From positions 1 to 64,000 of the forward strand of contig CAJUAV010000002.1 in assembly GCA_910584485.1 (NCBI GenBank): 64,000 bases of DNA, read 5' to 3'. The notes under the pieces are model-generated. The model searched no databases and was not told the DNA's origin. It saw nothing but the letters and a program-made list of their open reading frames with translations. The position numbers and the translations under genes are program-made. Of this stretch, positions 49,673 through 58,297 are shown one piece after another (position 1 is the stretch's first letter; every line of letters begins with the position of its first letter). Source of the DNA: an uncultured Alistipes sp. Its GTDB lineage: Bacteria; Bacteroidota; Bacteroidia; Bacteroidales; Rikenellaceae.

Positions 49673-52354
49673 ATGTGGAAATATGCCCTCCTGCTGCTCC
49701 TGTGCTGCCCGTTCGGTGCGGCCGCCCAAAACGCACCCGCTCGCTTCGACCTGCGCGGACGGGTGCTCGATTCGCTCTCGGGCGAGCCGCTGCCCCGTGC
49801 CGTGGTCTCCGTGGCAGGCGCGCGCGACACGCTCCACACGATCACCGATCGGACGGGCGCCTTCGCCTTCCGCTCACTCGCCGCGGCGCAATCCTACCGC
49901 CTCTCGATCCGCTACATCGGCTACGGCACCCATGAGCAGCTCCTGCGGATCGAAGATCGCCATCTCGACCTCGGCAAGATGCTGCTGGCCCAGCGCAAGG
50001 AGGCGATCGAATCGGTCGTCGTCCGCGAGCGGCCGCCCGTCATGACCCAGGTCGGCGACACGATCCAGTACAACACGGCGGCCGTCGACGTGCTGGAGGG
50101 CAGTGAGGCGATCGCCCTCATCCATCACATGCCCGGGTTGGAGGTGACCGACGACGGGCACGTCACCTCGCAGGGCAAGATCATCGACGAGACGCGCGTG
50201 GACGACCGCCTGATCTTCGGCAAGGATCCGCGCGACGCCCTCAACAACCTCGCCGCGCAGGATGTCGCAAAAATCCAGGTCTACGAAGTGCGGGAATTCG
50301 GGCGCCGCGATACGCACAAGGTGATGAACCTCGTCACGCGCAGCAAGCTCGACTGGAACCTGACCGTCAATGCGCTCGCAAGCAGCGGCGCCGACACCGA
50401 GCGCGGCTCGGCCGACGGCCGACGCAACCGCTACGGCATCGGCGGCGAGGCGAATTTCTTCTCCGAGACGCACATCCTGAAAACCGACCTGCTGTTCAAC
50501 AACGTCGGCCGAGGAACCAACCGCCTCGACAACCTGCTGCAACGCAAATACAGCACGGGATACCTGCGCGAAAACCACGCCGACCTCTCCTATGCCTACA
50601 AGTCCCCCGCAGCCTACTACGCCCATTTCGGCTACCGATACGACGATCGCTACGCCGCGACCCGCACGACCGAGCATCGGCGCTATTTCGCCACCGACGA
50701 ACGCGCAGAACGCCGCTACGCCGACACCACGACGCAGGGAATCACCCAGCGCACGCACACTTTCAAAGCAGGCTTCGGCAAGGAGAACGAACGCATCCGG
50801 TACGGCATCTGGGGCAATTTCGCCTTTGTCGACGACCGCCAGAACACCCGCAACCGCTCCGAAATGACCGATACGGCCGAGGGGCTGCTGCAATCGGCCG
50901 ACCGCCGCAACCTTGACAAACGGCGCACGCCGTCGGCACAGCTGGGAGGCAGTCTGCAGCTGAATCACAAAAACGGAGGGGTAACCAATTTCGGGATCGG
51001 AGCTACGATGGACCGGAGCGACGGATCGGGCTATCTGCTCGACACGCTGGGAGCGTCGACCGCACCCGTCCGTCTGGAGTTCGACCGCGACACCCGCACC
51101 CGCCGGCTGGGGTTCAGCTTTCTGGAACAACAACAGTTGACCGAAAACCTCGAGGCGGTCTGCACGTACAAGCTGGAAAGCCGCCGCGAAAGCGACCGCA
51201 GCCCCGCTTACGACCTGCTGCGGAATCGGCTCGACTCGACCTACACGCACGACTATACGTTCGACTACCTGACCCACAAAGGCGGCTTGAGTTTCATCAA
51301 CTACGGGGCCGTCTCGTTCTCCGTCAGCCTCGATTACCAATACGCCGTTCAACACCGCGACGAAGCGATCGGCGCCGTCGGGACCTCGCGCCGACACTAT
51401 ACCGCCTGGCTGCCGATGGCGACCCTCGCACACAGGGGCCGCCGCGCCTCGTTCCAGCTCGTCTACAAGACCGAGGCGTCGCTTCCCGCCGTGGAAATGA
51501 CGCGCGAGCAGCTCGATACGCGCAATCCGCTGCTGCTGCAGGCGGGAAATCCCCGTCTGAAACAGGCCTATCTGCACACGATCGACCTGATATCCCATTT
51601 TTCCGCACCGAAACGGGCGCTGACACTGGATCTCCATGCAGTCGCCTCGTTCCACGAGAACGCCATCGTCAACCGCCAGCAGATCCTCGCACGCGACACC
51701 CTCTTCGCCGCCGACGGCGGCTACCGCGCGGCAGCGGGCACGATCCTGAACAGCTACGCCAATGCCGACGGAGGCATGAACGTCCATCTGTCGCTGAACC
51801 TGACGAAACGATTCCGCAAATCGGGACTGCGCCTCGCGTTCATCCCCACGTACACTTATACGCGCATGCCCGAATACGTCGGAACGGAGCTCCGCCACAC
51901 CGTGAGCAACCTCTATTTCGTCACGATGAGCCTGCGCGGCAACATCGCGAAAAAATTCGACTACTATTTCCGATTCATTCCTCGCTACAACGAGTCGGAG
52001 AGCGGACGGGCGTATCGCTGCGACTACCTGGAATATGTGTGCGGTGCGGAGCTCAAATGGCATTTCTTCGCGCGCTGCTACTTCAATTTGCGGTACGACT
52101 TTTCGCAGCGCCGCTATTTCGGCAGCCCCCTCCCCGAACAGGTCGAAAGCAGCCTCAACGCGGCGCTGGGCATCCACCTCGACAAGCAGAAGCGCCTCTC
52201 GTGCAACATTGCGGGCTTCGATCTGCTGAACCGCGCACGCAGCCGCTCGACGGTCCTGCGGGCCGACTACCTGGTCGAAACCCGCCGCAACGTGCCCGGG
52301 CGGTACGTGCTCTGCACGATCGCCTACAAGCTGAACACGAGCGGAAAGCGGTGA
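49673..52354 (+). CDS. TonB-dependent receptor-like outer-membrane beta-barrel protein
   Basis: The 893-residue protein has a signal peptide (1-19), a carboxypeptidase-regulatory-like domain (about 25-110, DLRGRVLDSLSGEPLPRAVV), a plug-like region (about 115-235, VVVRERPPVMTQVGDTIQYN; VAKIQVYEVREFGRRD) and a long C-terminal barrel of the OMP_b-brl type. No SusD partner follows, so it is probably a stand-alone receptor or adhesion protein; the substrate is unknown. The ATG at 49673 directly precedes the signal peptide. The C9 tract 16 bases upstream may modulate its translation. Confidence 0.85.
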   Translation: MWKYALLLLLCCPFGAAAQNAPARFDLRGRVLDSLSGEPLPRAVVSVAGARDTLHTITDRTGAFAFRSLAAAQSYRLSIRYIGYGTHEQLLRIEDRHLDLGKMLLAQRKEAIESVVVRERPPVMTQVGDTIQYNTAAVDVLEGSEAIALIHHMPGLEVTDDGHVTSQGKIIDETRVDDRLIFGKDPRDALNNLAAQDVAKIQVYEVREFGRRDTHKVMNLVTRSKLDWNLTVNALASSGADTERGSADGRRNRYGIGGEANFFSETHILKTDLLFNNVGRGTNRLDNLLQRKYSTGYLRENHADLSYAYKSPAAYYAHFGYRYDDRYAATRTTEHRRYFATDERAERRYADTTTQGITQRTHTFKAGFGKENERIRYGIWGNFAFVDDRQNTRNRSEMTDTAEGLLQSADRRNLDKRRTPSAQLGGSLQLNHKNGGVTNFGIGATMDRSDGSGYLLDTLGASTAPVRLEFDRDTRTRRLGFSFLEQQQLTENLEAVCTYKLESRRESDRSPAYDLLRNRLDSTYTHDYTFDYLTHKGGLSFINYGAVSFSVSLDYQYAVQHRDEAIGAVGTSRRHYTAWLPMATLAHRGRRASFQLVYKTEASLPAVEMTREQLDTRNPLLLQAGNPRLKQAYLHTIDLISHFSAPKRALTLDLHAVASFHENAIVNRQQILARDTLFAADGGYRAAAGTILNSYANADGGMNVHLSLNLTKRFRKSGLRLAFIPTYTYTRMPEYVGTELRHTVSNLYFVTMSLRGNIAKKFDYYFRFIPRYNESESGRAYRCDYLEYVCGAELKWHFFARCYFNLRYDFSQRRYFGSPLPEQVESSLNAALGIHLDKQKRLSCNIAGFDLLNRARSRSTVLRADYLVETRRNVPGRYVLCTIAYKLNTSGKR

Positions 52355-52520
52355 CGAAGGCGCTCCGCACGGGGGCGGCCTGCGCGGCGGAGCGGGGCCG
52401 TGCGAGGAGCGGATCTGCGGCGACGGAGCGGAGGATCGGACAACCGACAGGACCCCGCCGCGCGAAGCAGCCGGCCCGCCGGCCGAAAAGGAGCAGCGGC
52501 GCGGCGGACGAGCGGTTTCG

Positions 52521-52552
52521 TTTTGCGGTCTCTGAATTGTTTTGTACCTTTG
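52521..52552 (+). promoter_or_regulatory. Promoter of the murF-alr gene
   Basis: TTTTG (52521-52525), a 19-base spacer and TACCTTTG (52545-52552) match the consensus. Transcription would start near 52559, about 15 bases before the ATG at 52574. Confidence 0.8.
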
Positions 52553-52573
52553 TACGAATATTCAGTCGATGCG

Positions 52574-54943
52574 ATGAACTATCGTCTTTCACAGATCGCC
52601 GCCGTCGTGGGCGGCCGTCTCTCGGGCACCGACACGGAGGTGCGCTCCGTGGTGACCGATTCGCGTTCGCTCTCGTGCGAGCTGGGCGCGGCTCCCCTCT
52701 TCGTGGCGATGCGCGGCGCCCACCACGATTCGCACGATTTTCTGGACGAGATGCACCGCCGCGGCGTGCGCGCCTTTCTGGTCGAACGCGACATCGAGCC
52801 CGCCGAAGGGTGCGGCTGCATCGTCGTGCGCAACGCCATCGAGGCGCTGCAACGCTGGGCCGCCTATCACCGCGCCCTCTTCCGCGGCACGGTGGTCGGC
52901 ATCACGGGCTCGAACGGCAAGACCGTCATCAAGGAGTGGATCGCCGAAGAGCTGCCCCCCGCGGTCAAGTGCTACCGCTCGCCCAAAAGCTACAATTCGC
53001 AGCTCGGCGTCCCCCTCTCGGTGCTGATGCTCGAAGGGGACGAGGAGCTGGCCCTCTTCGAGGCGGGCATCTCGCAACCGGGCGAAATGGAGCGGCTCGA
53101 ACGCATCATCCGCCCCGATGCCGTGCTCTTCACCTCGCTCGGCGATGCCCACCAGGAACATTTCGCGGGACTCGAAGCGAAGGCGCTCGAAAAGATGATC
53201 CTCGCCCGCAGCGCCCGCACGATCCTCTATCACAGCCACTACCAGCCCCTCGCGCACCTGATCGAAGAGCGCTTCGCCGACCGCACGCGGATCGACGCCG
53301 CCTCGTTCGAGGCCCCGAAAGCGGAACTCGTCGGCAGCGAGGCGGCCTGCCGCAACGCCCAGTTAGTCGAAGCCTTCCTCTCGGCGATGGGCTACCCCGC
53401 CCCCGCCTTCACGGCCGTGCCCAACGTGGCGATGCGGCTGGAGGTGAAGGAGGGGATCAACGATTCGATCCTCGTCAACGACGCCTACAACCTCGACCTC
53501 AACTCGCTGGCGCTGGCGCTCGACTACCTCCACAACGTCGCCCTCGGACGCCCCCGCACCCTCATCCTCTCGGAGATCGCCCAAAGCGGTCTGACAGACG
53601 AGGAGCTCTACGGCCGCGTGGCGACGATGATCCGCCGCGCGGGCATCGACTTTCTGGTCGGCATCGGCCCGAAGCTCCGCCGCCACGCCGCCCTGTTCGA
53701 CTGCAAGAAGGAGTTCTACGCCTCGACGGGCGAGTGCATCGCCCGCATCGGCCGCGACGCCGTGGCGGGACGCGCCGTCCTGCTGAAGGGGGCGCGCGAC
53801 TACCGCTTCGAACGCATCGCCCACGCCCTGTCGCGGCAGAGCCACACGACGGTCCTCGAGGTCGACCTCGACGCCATGACCCACAACCTGAACTGCTTCC
53901 GCTCGAAACTCGCCTTCGGGACCCGCTTCGTGGCGATGGTCAAGGCGGGATCGTACGGCACGGGCGATTTCGAGGTTGCGCAGCTGCTCCAGCACCAGGG
54001 GGTCGACTACCTCGCCGTCGCCTTCGCCGACGAAGGGGTGCTGCTGCGCGAACGGGGCATCACGATGCCGATCGTGGTGCTCAACGCCGACGCCGACAGC
54101 TTCGGCCCGATGATCGCCAACCGCCTCGAACCCGAAATATACAGCCTCCACTCGCTGGAGGCCTTCGCTGCGGCGGTCGCCCATGCGGGCGAAAGCCGCT
54201 ACCCGATCCACGTCAAGCTCGATACGGGGATGCACCGCCTGGGCTTCATGGAGGAGGAGCTCGACGTCCTCTGCCGCGCTCTCGACGCGACGCCCGAAGT
54301 GAAAGTCGCCTCGCTCTTCTCGCACCTCAACTGCGCGGACATGCCCGAGGAGGACGACTACACCCGCGCGCAGATCGCCCGCTTCGACCGCATGAGCGCG
54401 AAGCTCCGCGACGCGCTGCCCTACCCCGTGCTCCGACATACGGCCAACTCGGCCGCCATCGACCGCTTCCCCGAGGCGCAGTTCGACATGTGCCGCCTCG
54501 GCCTCGGCCTCTACGGCTTCGGCTGGAAGCACCTCGACGCGCTGCGCCCCGTGGCGACGCTCCGCACGCGCATCGTGCAGATCAAGCACCTCGCGGCGGG
54601 CGAAACGGTGGGTTACGGCCGCGCGGGGCAGATCGAACGCCCCACCGTAACGGCCACCGTCCCCGTGGGCTACGCCGACGGACTGGATCGCCACCTCGGC
54701 TGCGGCCGCTGGTCGATGCTCGTCGCGGGACGCCCCGCGCCGATCGTCGGCCGCATCTGCATGGACAGCTGCATGATCGACATCACGGACATCGCGGAGG
54801 TGCGCGAAGGCGACGAGGCGGTGATCTTCTCGGCCGCAGCGGGAAACGACCTCGAAACGATGGCGCGCATCCTCGACACGATCCCCTACGAAATCATGAC
54901 CTCCGTGTCGGCCCGCGTCAAACGAATCTATCTCAAGGCATAA
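52574..54943 (+). CDS. murF-alr: Bifunctional MurF ligase / alanine racemase
   Basis: The 789-residue fusion makes D-alanine and uses D-Ala-D-Ala in cell-wall precursor synthesis. Residues 1-420 are MurF (UDP-MurNAc-tripeptide:D-Ala-D-Ala ligase) with the ATP loop GSNGKT (112-117), the FEAGISQPGEM stretch and VNDAYNLDLNS. Residues about 425-789 are a PLP alanine racemase with Lys457 in VAMVKAGSYGTG and the catalytic Tyr region TVGYGRAGQI. The fusion is common in Bacteroidota. The frame is open further upstream, but the Met at 52574 starts the MurF fold and follows the promoter. The stop overlaps the next start by one base (TAATG). Confidence 0.95.
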   Translation: MNYRLSQIAAVVGGRLSGTDTEVRSVVTDSRSLSCELGAAPLFVAMRGAHHDSHDFLDEMHRRGVRAFLVERDIEPAEGCGCIVVRNAIEALQRWAAYHRALFRGTVVGITGSNGKTVIKEWIAEELPPAVKCYRSPKSYNSQLGVPLSVLMLEGDEELALFEAGISQPGEMERLERIIRPDAVLFTSLGDAHQEHFAGLEAKALEKMILARSARTILYHSHYQPLAHLIEERFADRTRIDAASFEAPKAELVGSEAACRNAQLVEAFLSAMGYPAPAFTAVPNVAMRLEVKEGINDSILVNDAYNLDLNSLALALDYLHNVALGRPRTLILSEIAQSGLTDEELYGRVATMIRRAGIDFLVGIGPKLRRHAALFDCKKEFYASTGECIARIGRDAVAGRAVLLKGARDYRFERIAHALSRQSHTTVLEVDLDAMTHNLNCFRSKLAFGTRFVAMVKAGSYGTGDFEVAQLLQHQGVDYLAVAFADEGVLLRERGITMPIVVLNADADSFGPMIANRLEPEIYSLHSLEAFAAAVAHAGESRYPIHVKLDTGMHRLGFMEEELDVLCRALDATPEVKVASLFSHLNCADMPEEDDYTRAQIARFDRMSAKLRDALPYPVLRHTANSAAIDRFPEAQFDMCRLGLGLYGFGWKHLDALRPVATLRTRIVQIKHLAAGETVGYGRAGQIERPTVTATVPVGYADGLDRHLGCGRWSMLVAGRPAPIVGRICMDSCMIDITDIAEVREGDEAVIFSAAAGNDLETMARILDTIPYEIMTSVSARVKRIYLKA

Positions 54944-55656
54944 TGGCGACAGGAACCCTCTACATGATCCCCTGTCCGATCACGGACGAAACGGCCCCCT
55001 GGGAGGTGCTGCCCGAGGCGAACCGCCGCGTCATGGCGGAGCTCGACTATTTCATCGTCGAGAACCTCCGCACGGCACGGCGCTTTCTGTCGCGCGCGGC
55101 GCTCGGGCTGCAAATCGACACGCTCGACCTGCGCGAGCTGAACGAACACACGACGGCGGGCGCGGCGGTCGAACGGCTGCTCGAACCGCTCCTCGCGGGG
55201 CGCTCCGCGGGGGTGATCTCCGAAGCGGGGGTCCCGGGAGTCGCCGACCCGGGGGCGCTCGTAGTCGAGGCGGCCCATCGCCACGACATCCGCGTCGTAC
55301 CGCTCGTGGGGCCCTCGTCGATCATTCTGGCGATGATGGCCTCGGGGCTCAACGGACAGTCGTTCGCCTTCAACGGCTACCTGCCCGTCAAGGGGCCCGA
55401 ACGGCTGCGGGCGATCCGCCGCTATGAGCGACGGGCCCAGACCGAGGGGCAGACGCAGCTCTTCATCGAGGCCCCCTACCGCAACGCGAAACTCTTCGCG
55501 GAGCTCGTCGAGCAGCTGCAACCCGACACGCGGCTGCTGGCGGCGGTCGATCTGACGGCCCCGACCGAGTGGATCGCCCTGCGCACCGTCGCCGAGTGGC
55601 GCCGCAGCGAACTGCCCGATTTACAGCGCCGACCGATGATTTTCGGCATCGGATAG
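54943..55656 (+). CDS. RsmI-like SAM-dependent methyltransferase (tetrapyrrole methylase fold)
   Basis: The 237-residue protein belongs to the tetrapyrrole methylase fold. ISEAGVPGVADPGALVVEAA and VVPLVGPSSIILAMMASG are the RsmI-type substrate and SAM loops, and NGYLPVKGPER matches the family middle. RsmI 2'-O-methylates C1402 of 16S rRNA; this shorter member (RsmI is about 280 residues) is a second type seen in Bacteroidota and may have another target. Its start codon overlaps the murF-alr stop, so translation is coupled. Confidence 0.82.
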   Translation: MATGTLYMIPCPITDETAPWEVLPEANRRVMAELDYFIVENLRTARRFLSRAALGLQIDTLDLRELNEHTTAGAAVERLLEPLLAGRSAGVISEAGVPGVADPGALVVEAAHRHDIRVVPLVGPSSIILAMMASGLNGQSFAFNGYLPVKGPERLRAIRRYERRAQTEGQTQLFIEAPYRNAKLFAELVEQLQPDTRLLAAVDLTAPTEWIALRTVAEWRRSELPDLQRRPMIFGIG

Positions 55657-55719
55657 CGGGCGGGGGTTGGTATACAATTTGCGCACAAAGGTAAGAAGCA
55701 TACAAGAAACACACCCGAT

Positions 55720-56313
55720 ATGAAAGAAAAAGAGATTTATAACCAGACCGTTACAAGCGACCAACAGCCTGCGGCCGAAGGGATCGAAAACACCCCTGCG
55801 GCCGACGAGCGTGCCAATATGACAGCCGAATCCGACACCCCGACTGACACGGTGGCAGACGAAGGCGACCAGGCATCGCAGCTCGCCGCCGAGGCGGCCG
55901 CCTGGAAGGATCGCTGCCTGCGGTTGCAGGCCGAGTTCGACAACTACCGCAAGCGCACGCTGCGCGAGAAGATGGAGCTCGTCGAGACGGGAGGCAAGGA
56001 GGTGCTGCTGGCGATGCTGCCCGTGCGCGACGACATACAGCGCGCCGTGGCGGCGATGGAGAAGACGGACGACGCGGCGGCGATCCGCGAGGGGGTCCGC
56101 CTCATCGCCCAGAAATTCACCGAGGCGCTCCGTCAGCGCGGCGTGACCGAAATCGAGGCGCTCGGGAACGATTTCGACGAGGAGCAGTGCGAAGCCGTGG
56201 CGCGTTTCGCCGCGGGCGAAGAGAAAAAAGGCAAGGTGATCGACGTCGTGCAGACGGGATACCGACTGGGCGAACGGGTGTTGCGCTTTGCCAAGGTTGT
56301 AGTGGGAGAGTAA
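55720..56313 (+). CDS. grpE: Nucleotide exchange factor GrpE
   Basis: GrpE releases ADP from DnaK. The 197-residue protein has an acidic, low-complexity N-terminus (1-55), the long dimerisation coiled coil (about 60-110, RCLRLQAEFDNYRKRTLREK) and the C-terminal beta-wing (about 140-195, GNDFDEEQCEAVARF; YRLGERVLRFAKVVVGE). It lies four bases before dnaJ in a classical grpE-dnaJ pair. No CIRCE-like inverted repeat was seen upstream. Confidence 0.95.
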   Translation: MKEKEIYNQTVTSDQQPAAEGIENTPAADERANMTAESDTPTDTVADEGDQASQLAAEAAAWKDRCLRLQAEFDNYRKRTLREKMELVETGGKEVLLAMLPVRDDIQRAVAAMEKTDDAAAIREGVRLIAQKFTEALRQRGVTEIEALGNDFDEEQCEAVARFAAGEEKKGKVIDVVQTGYRLGERVLRFAKVVVGE

Positions 56314-56317
56314 GACG

Positions 56318-57475
56318 ATGGCAGAGAAAAGAGACTACTACGAGGTGCTGGGCGTCGAGAAGAACGCCAACGCCGACGAAATAAAGAAGGCCTACCGCAA
56401 AGCGGCGATCAAATACCACCCCGACAAAAACCCGGGCGACAAGGAGGCCGAAGAGAAATTCAAGGAGGCAGCCGAGGCCTACGACGTCCTCTCGAACCCC
56501 GACAAGCGCGCCCGTTACGACCAGTTCGGCCATGCGGGCATGAGCGGTGCCGCGGGAGGCGGAGGCGCCTACGGAGGCGGCTTCGGCGGCTTCTCGATGG
56601 AGGACATCTTCTCGCAGTTCGGCGACATCTTCGGCGGCCATTTCGGCGGCGGGTTCCGCTCGTCGGGCGGCGGCCGCACCGTCAACCGCGGCTCGGACAT
56701 CCGCATCAAGGTGCGGCTCACGCTGCAGGAGATCGCCGAAGGGATCACCAAGAAGCTCAAGATCAACAAGACGGTCGCCTGCGACAAATGCGGCGGCACG
56801 GGGGCCAAGGACAGCTCGTCGTACGGCACCTGCACCACCTGCAACGGCTCGGGTTACGTCGTACGGATGGAAAATTCGTTCTTCGGCCGCATGCAGATGC
56901 AGAGCGTCTGCCCCACCTGCGGCGGCACGGGCAAGGTCATCACGGCCAAATGCGACAAGTGCGGCGGCGAAGGAACGCTCCGCGGCCAGGAGGTGGTCGA
57001 GATCCGCATTCCCGCGGGCGTCGGCGAAGGGATGGTCCTCACCGTATCGGGCAAAGGCAACGCGGCACGCCACGGCGGCGTGAACGGCGATTTGCAGGTG
57101 ATGATCGAGGAGGAGCCGCATCCCGAGCTGCAGCGCGACGGCAACGACCTGATCCACAACCTCAACATCACCGTGACGACGGCCCTGCTGGGCGGCACGG
57201 TGGAGGTGCCGACGGTCGACGGCCGCGCCAAGATCAAGATCGCCCCGGGCACGCATGCGGGCAAGGTGCTGCGTCTGGGCGGCAAGGGACTGCCCGACGT
57301 GAACGGCTACGGCCGCGGCGACGAGCTGGTGGTGGTCGACATCACGATCCCCGCGAAGCTGACCGCCGACGAGAAGAAGCTCGTCGAGCAGCTGGCCGCA
57401 CAGCCTTCGTTCCAGAAGGCCGAATCGGTCCAGAACCAGAATATCTTCGAACGGATGAAGAATTTCTTCCGTTAG
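56318..57475 (+). CDS. dnaJ: Chaperone protein DnaJ
   Basis: The 385-residue co-chaperone is complete: J domain (1-70) with the HPD motif in KYHPDKNPGD, Gly/Phe-rich linker (about 75-125), zinc-binding domain with four CxxCxGxG repeats (CDKCGGTG, CTTCNGSG, CPTCGGTG, CDKCGGEG; about 158-225), and the C-terminal substrate-binding domains. It stimulates DnaK ATPase and delivers clients. It is cotranscribed with grpE and followed by a repeat-filled gap. Confidence 0.97.
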   Translation: MAEKRDYYEVLGVEKNANADEIKKAYRKAAIKYHPDKNPGDKEAEEKFKEAAEAYDVLSNPDKRARYDQFGHAGMSGAAGGGGAYGGGFGGFSMEDIFSQFGDIFGGHFGGGFRSSGGGRTVNRGSDIRIKVRLTLQEIAEGITKKLKINKTVACDKCGGTGAKDSSSYGTCTTCNGSGYVVRMENSFFGRMQMQSVCPTCGGTGKVITAKCDKCGGEGTLRGQEVVEIRIPAGVGEGMVLTVSGKGNAARHGGVNGDLQVMIEEEPHPELQRDGNDLIHNLNITVTTALLGGTVEVPTVDGRAKIKIAPGTHAGKVLRLGGKGLPDVNGYGRGDELVVVDITIPAKLTADEKKLVEQLAAQPSFQKAESVQNQNIFERMKNFFR

Positions 57476-57833
57476 CGGAGAAGAAGACGGCAGGCGTTCC
57501 GACGCGAGAGCCGCGGGCGGAGAGCAAAGCCTGCGATGTTCTTCGGGACGCAGCCTGCGGAACGCACGCATCGAGCATTTCGGCGCAATGCGGGCCTCCG
57601 TTGCGGGAGGCTGCGGCCCGCCGACCTCTGCGAGGTCGAGTCGGCAACGATGCCGTCCGACAGAAAAGGCTGCGGCCCTGCCGACGCCTGCGAGGTCGAG
57701 CCGGCAGCGATACCGTCCGACAGAAAAAGCTGCGGCCACGCCGACGCCGTACATGCGGGCGCATACGCGCGAGCACGGCCTCACGCGGGAATATCCCGCC
57801 ACCGATTGTTTTACCTTAAATCCGACAGAGCGC
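57476..57833. repeat. GC-rich hairpin plus 60-base tandem repeats after dnaJ
   Basis: A family hairpin GCGGGCCTCCG...GGCCCGCCG begins at 57589, preceded by the companion block GGGACGCAGCCTGCGGAACG (57545-57564). Immediately after it a 60-base unit containing GCGAGGTCGAG (57630 and 57690) and GTCCGACAGAAAA repeats exactly, with a truncated third copy to about 57748. I see no gene in these 358 bases and no clear promoter. Confidence 0.82.
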
Positions 57834-58277
57834 ATGGGCCTCTTTTCACCGTACAAGCGTCACGCGAACAAATTCAACTACATTCCGCGCTATTTCGATC
57901 CTGCGAAAGAGGCGCGCGAGGAGCGTCGTGCCGAGTTGCGCGGCGAGCGGTCCGAAGATGCGGAGCGTCCCTACGCCCCCGGCCAATACATCCGCACGCA
58001 GCGCGAAGCGCGCGCCGCACGCCGAACGGCCGAGCACGACGCCCGCAACCGCTCGGTATGGAAGCTGGCGGCAGGCGCCGCGCTCATCCTGCTCTTCGTC
58101 TCGATGCTCTACCCGCGGCTGGCGGAGGTTTTCCGCCGCGCGCAGCGGACGCCCGCACCCGTCGAGCAGACGGTGCGCCCCCGCACGAGCGCGTTCGACC
58201 AGGACGGAATCAGCGACGTGGAGTGGCAGGCACAGCCCATCACGATCGTTCCGAACGACTACCGGGAGGAGGAATAA
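57834..58277 (+). CDS. Single-pass membrane protein of unknown function
   Basis: I do not recognise this 147-residue protein. It has a basic N-terminal half (about 1-75, many Arg/Glu: EAREERRAELRGERSEDAER), one transmembrane segment (about 78-96, LAAGAALILLFVSMLYPRLA) and a polar tail (about 97-147). The Met at 57834 was chosen because the MGLFSPYKRHANKFNYIPRY start resembles a conserved N-terminus and no promoter or better start lies upstream. It is 20 bases before mutL and probably shares its transcript. Confidence 0.7.
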   Translation: MGLFSPYKRHANKFNYIPRYFDPAKEAREERRAELRGERSEDAERPYAPGQYIRTQREARAARRTAEHDARNRSVWKLAAGAALILLFVSMLYPRLAEVFRRAQRTPAPVEQTVRPRTSAFDQDGISDVEWQAQPITIVPNDYREEE

Positions 58278-58297
58278 GAGCTTATCACGAACGACTT

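Noticed and set aside
36142..52354. Integrated mobile element carrying the SusCD-ABC-receptor genes
   Set aside because: No integrase, attachment site, tRNA or change in base composition was seen at the edges.
52355..52520. Repeat family member before the murF-alr promoter
   Set aside because: The 165 bases are GC-rich with GCGGCGGAGCGG-type words but do not contain the GCGGGCC...GGCCCGCCG core.
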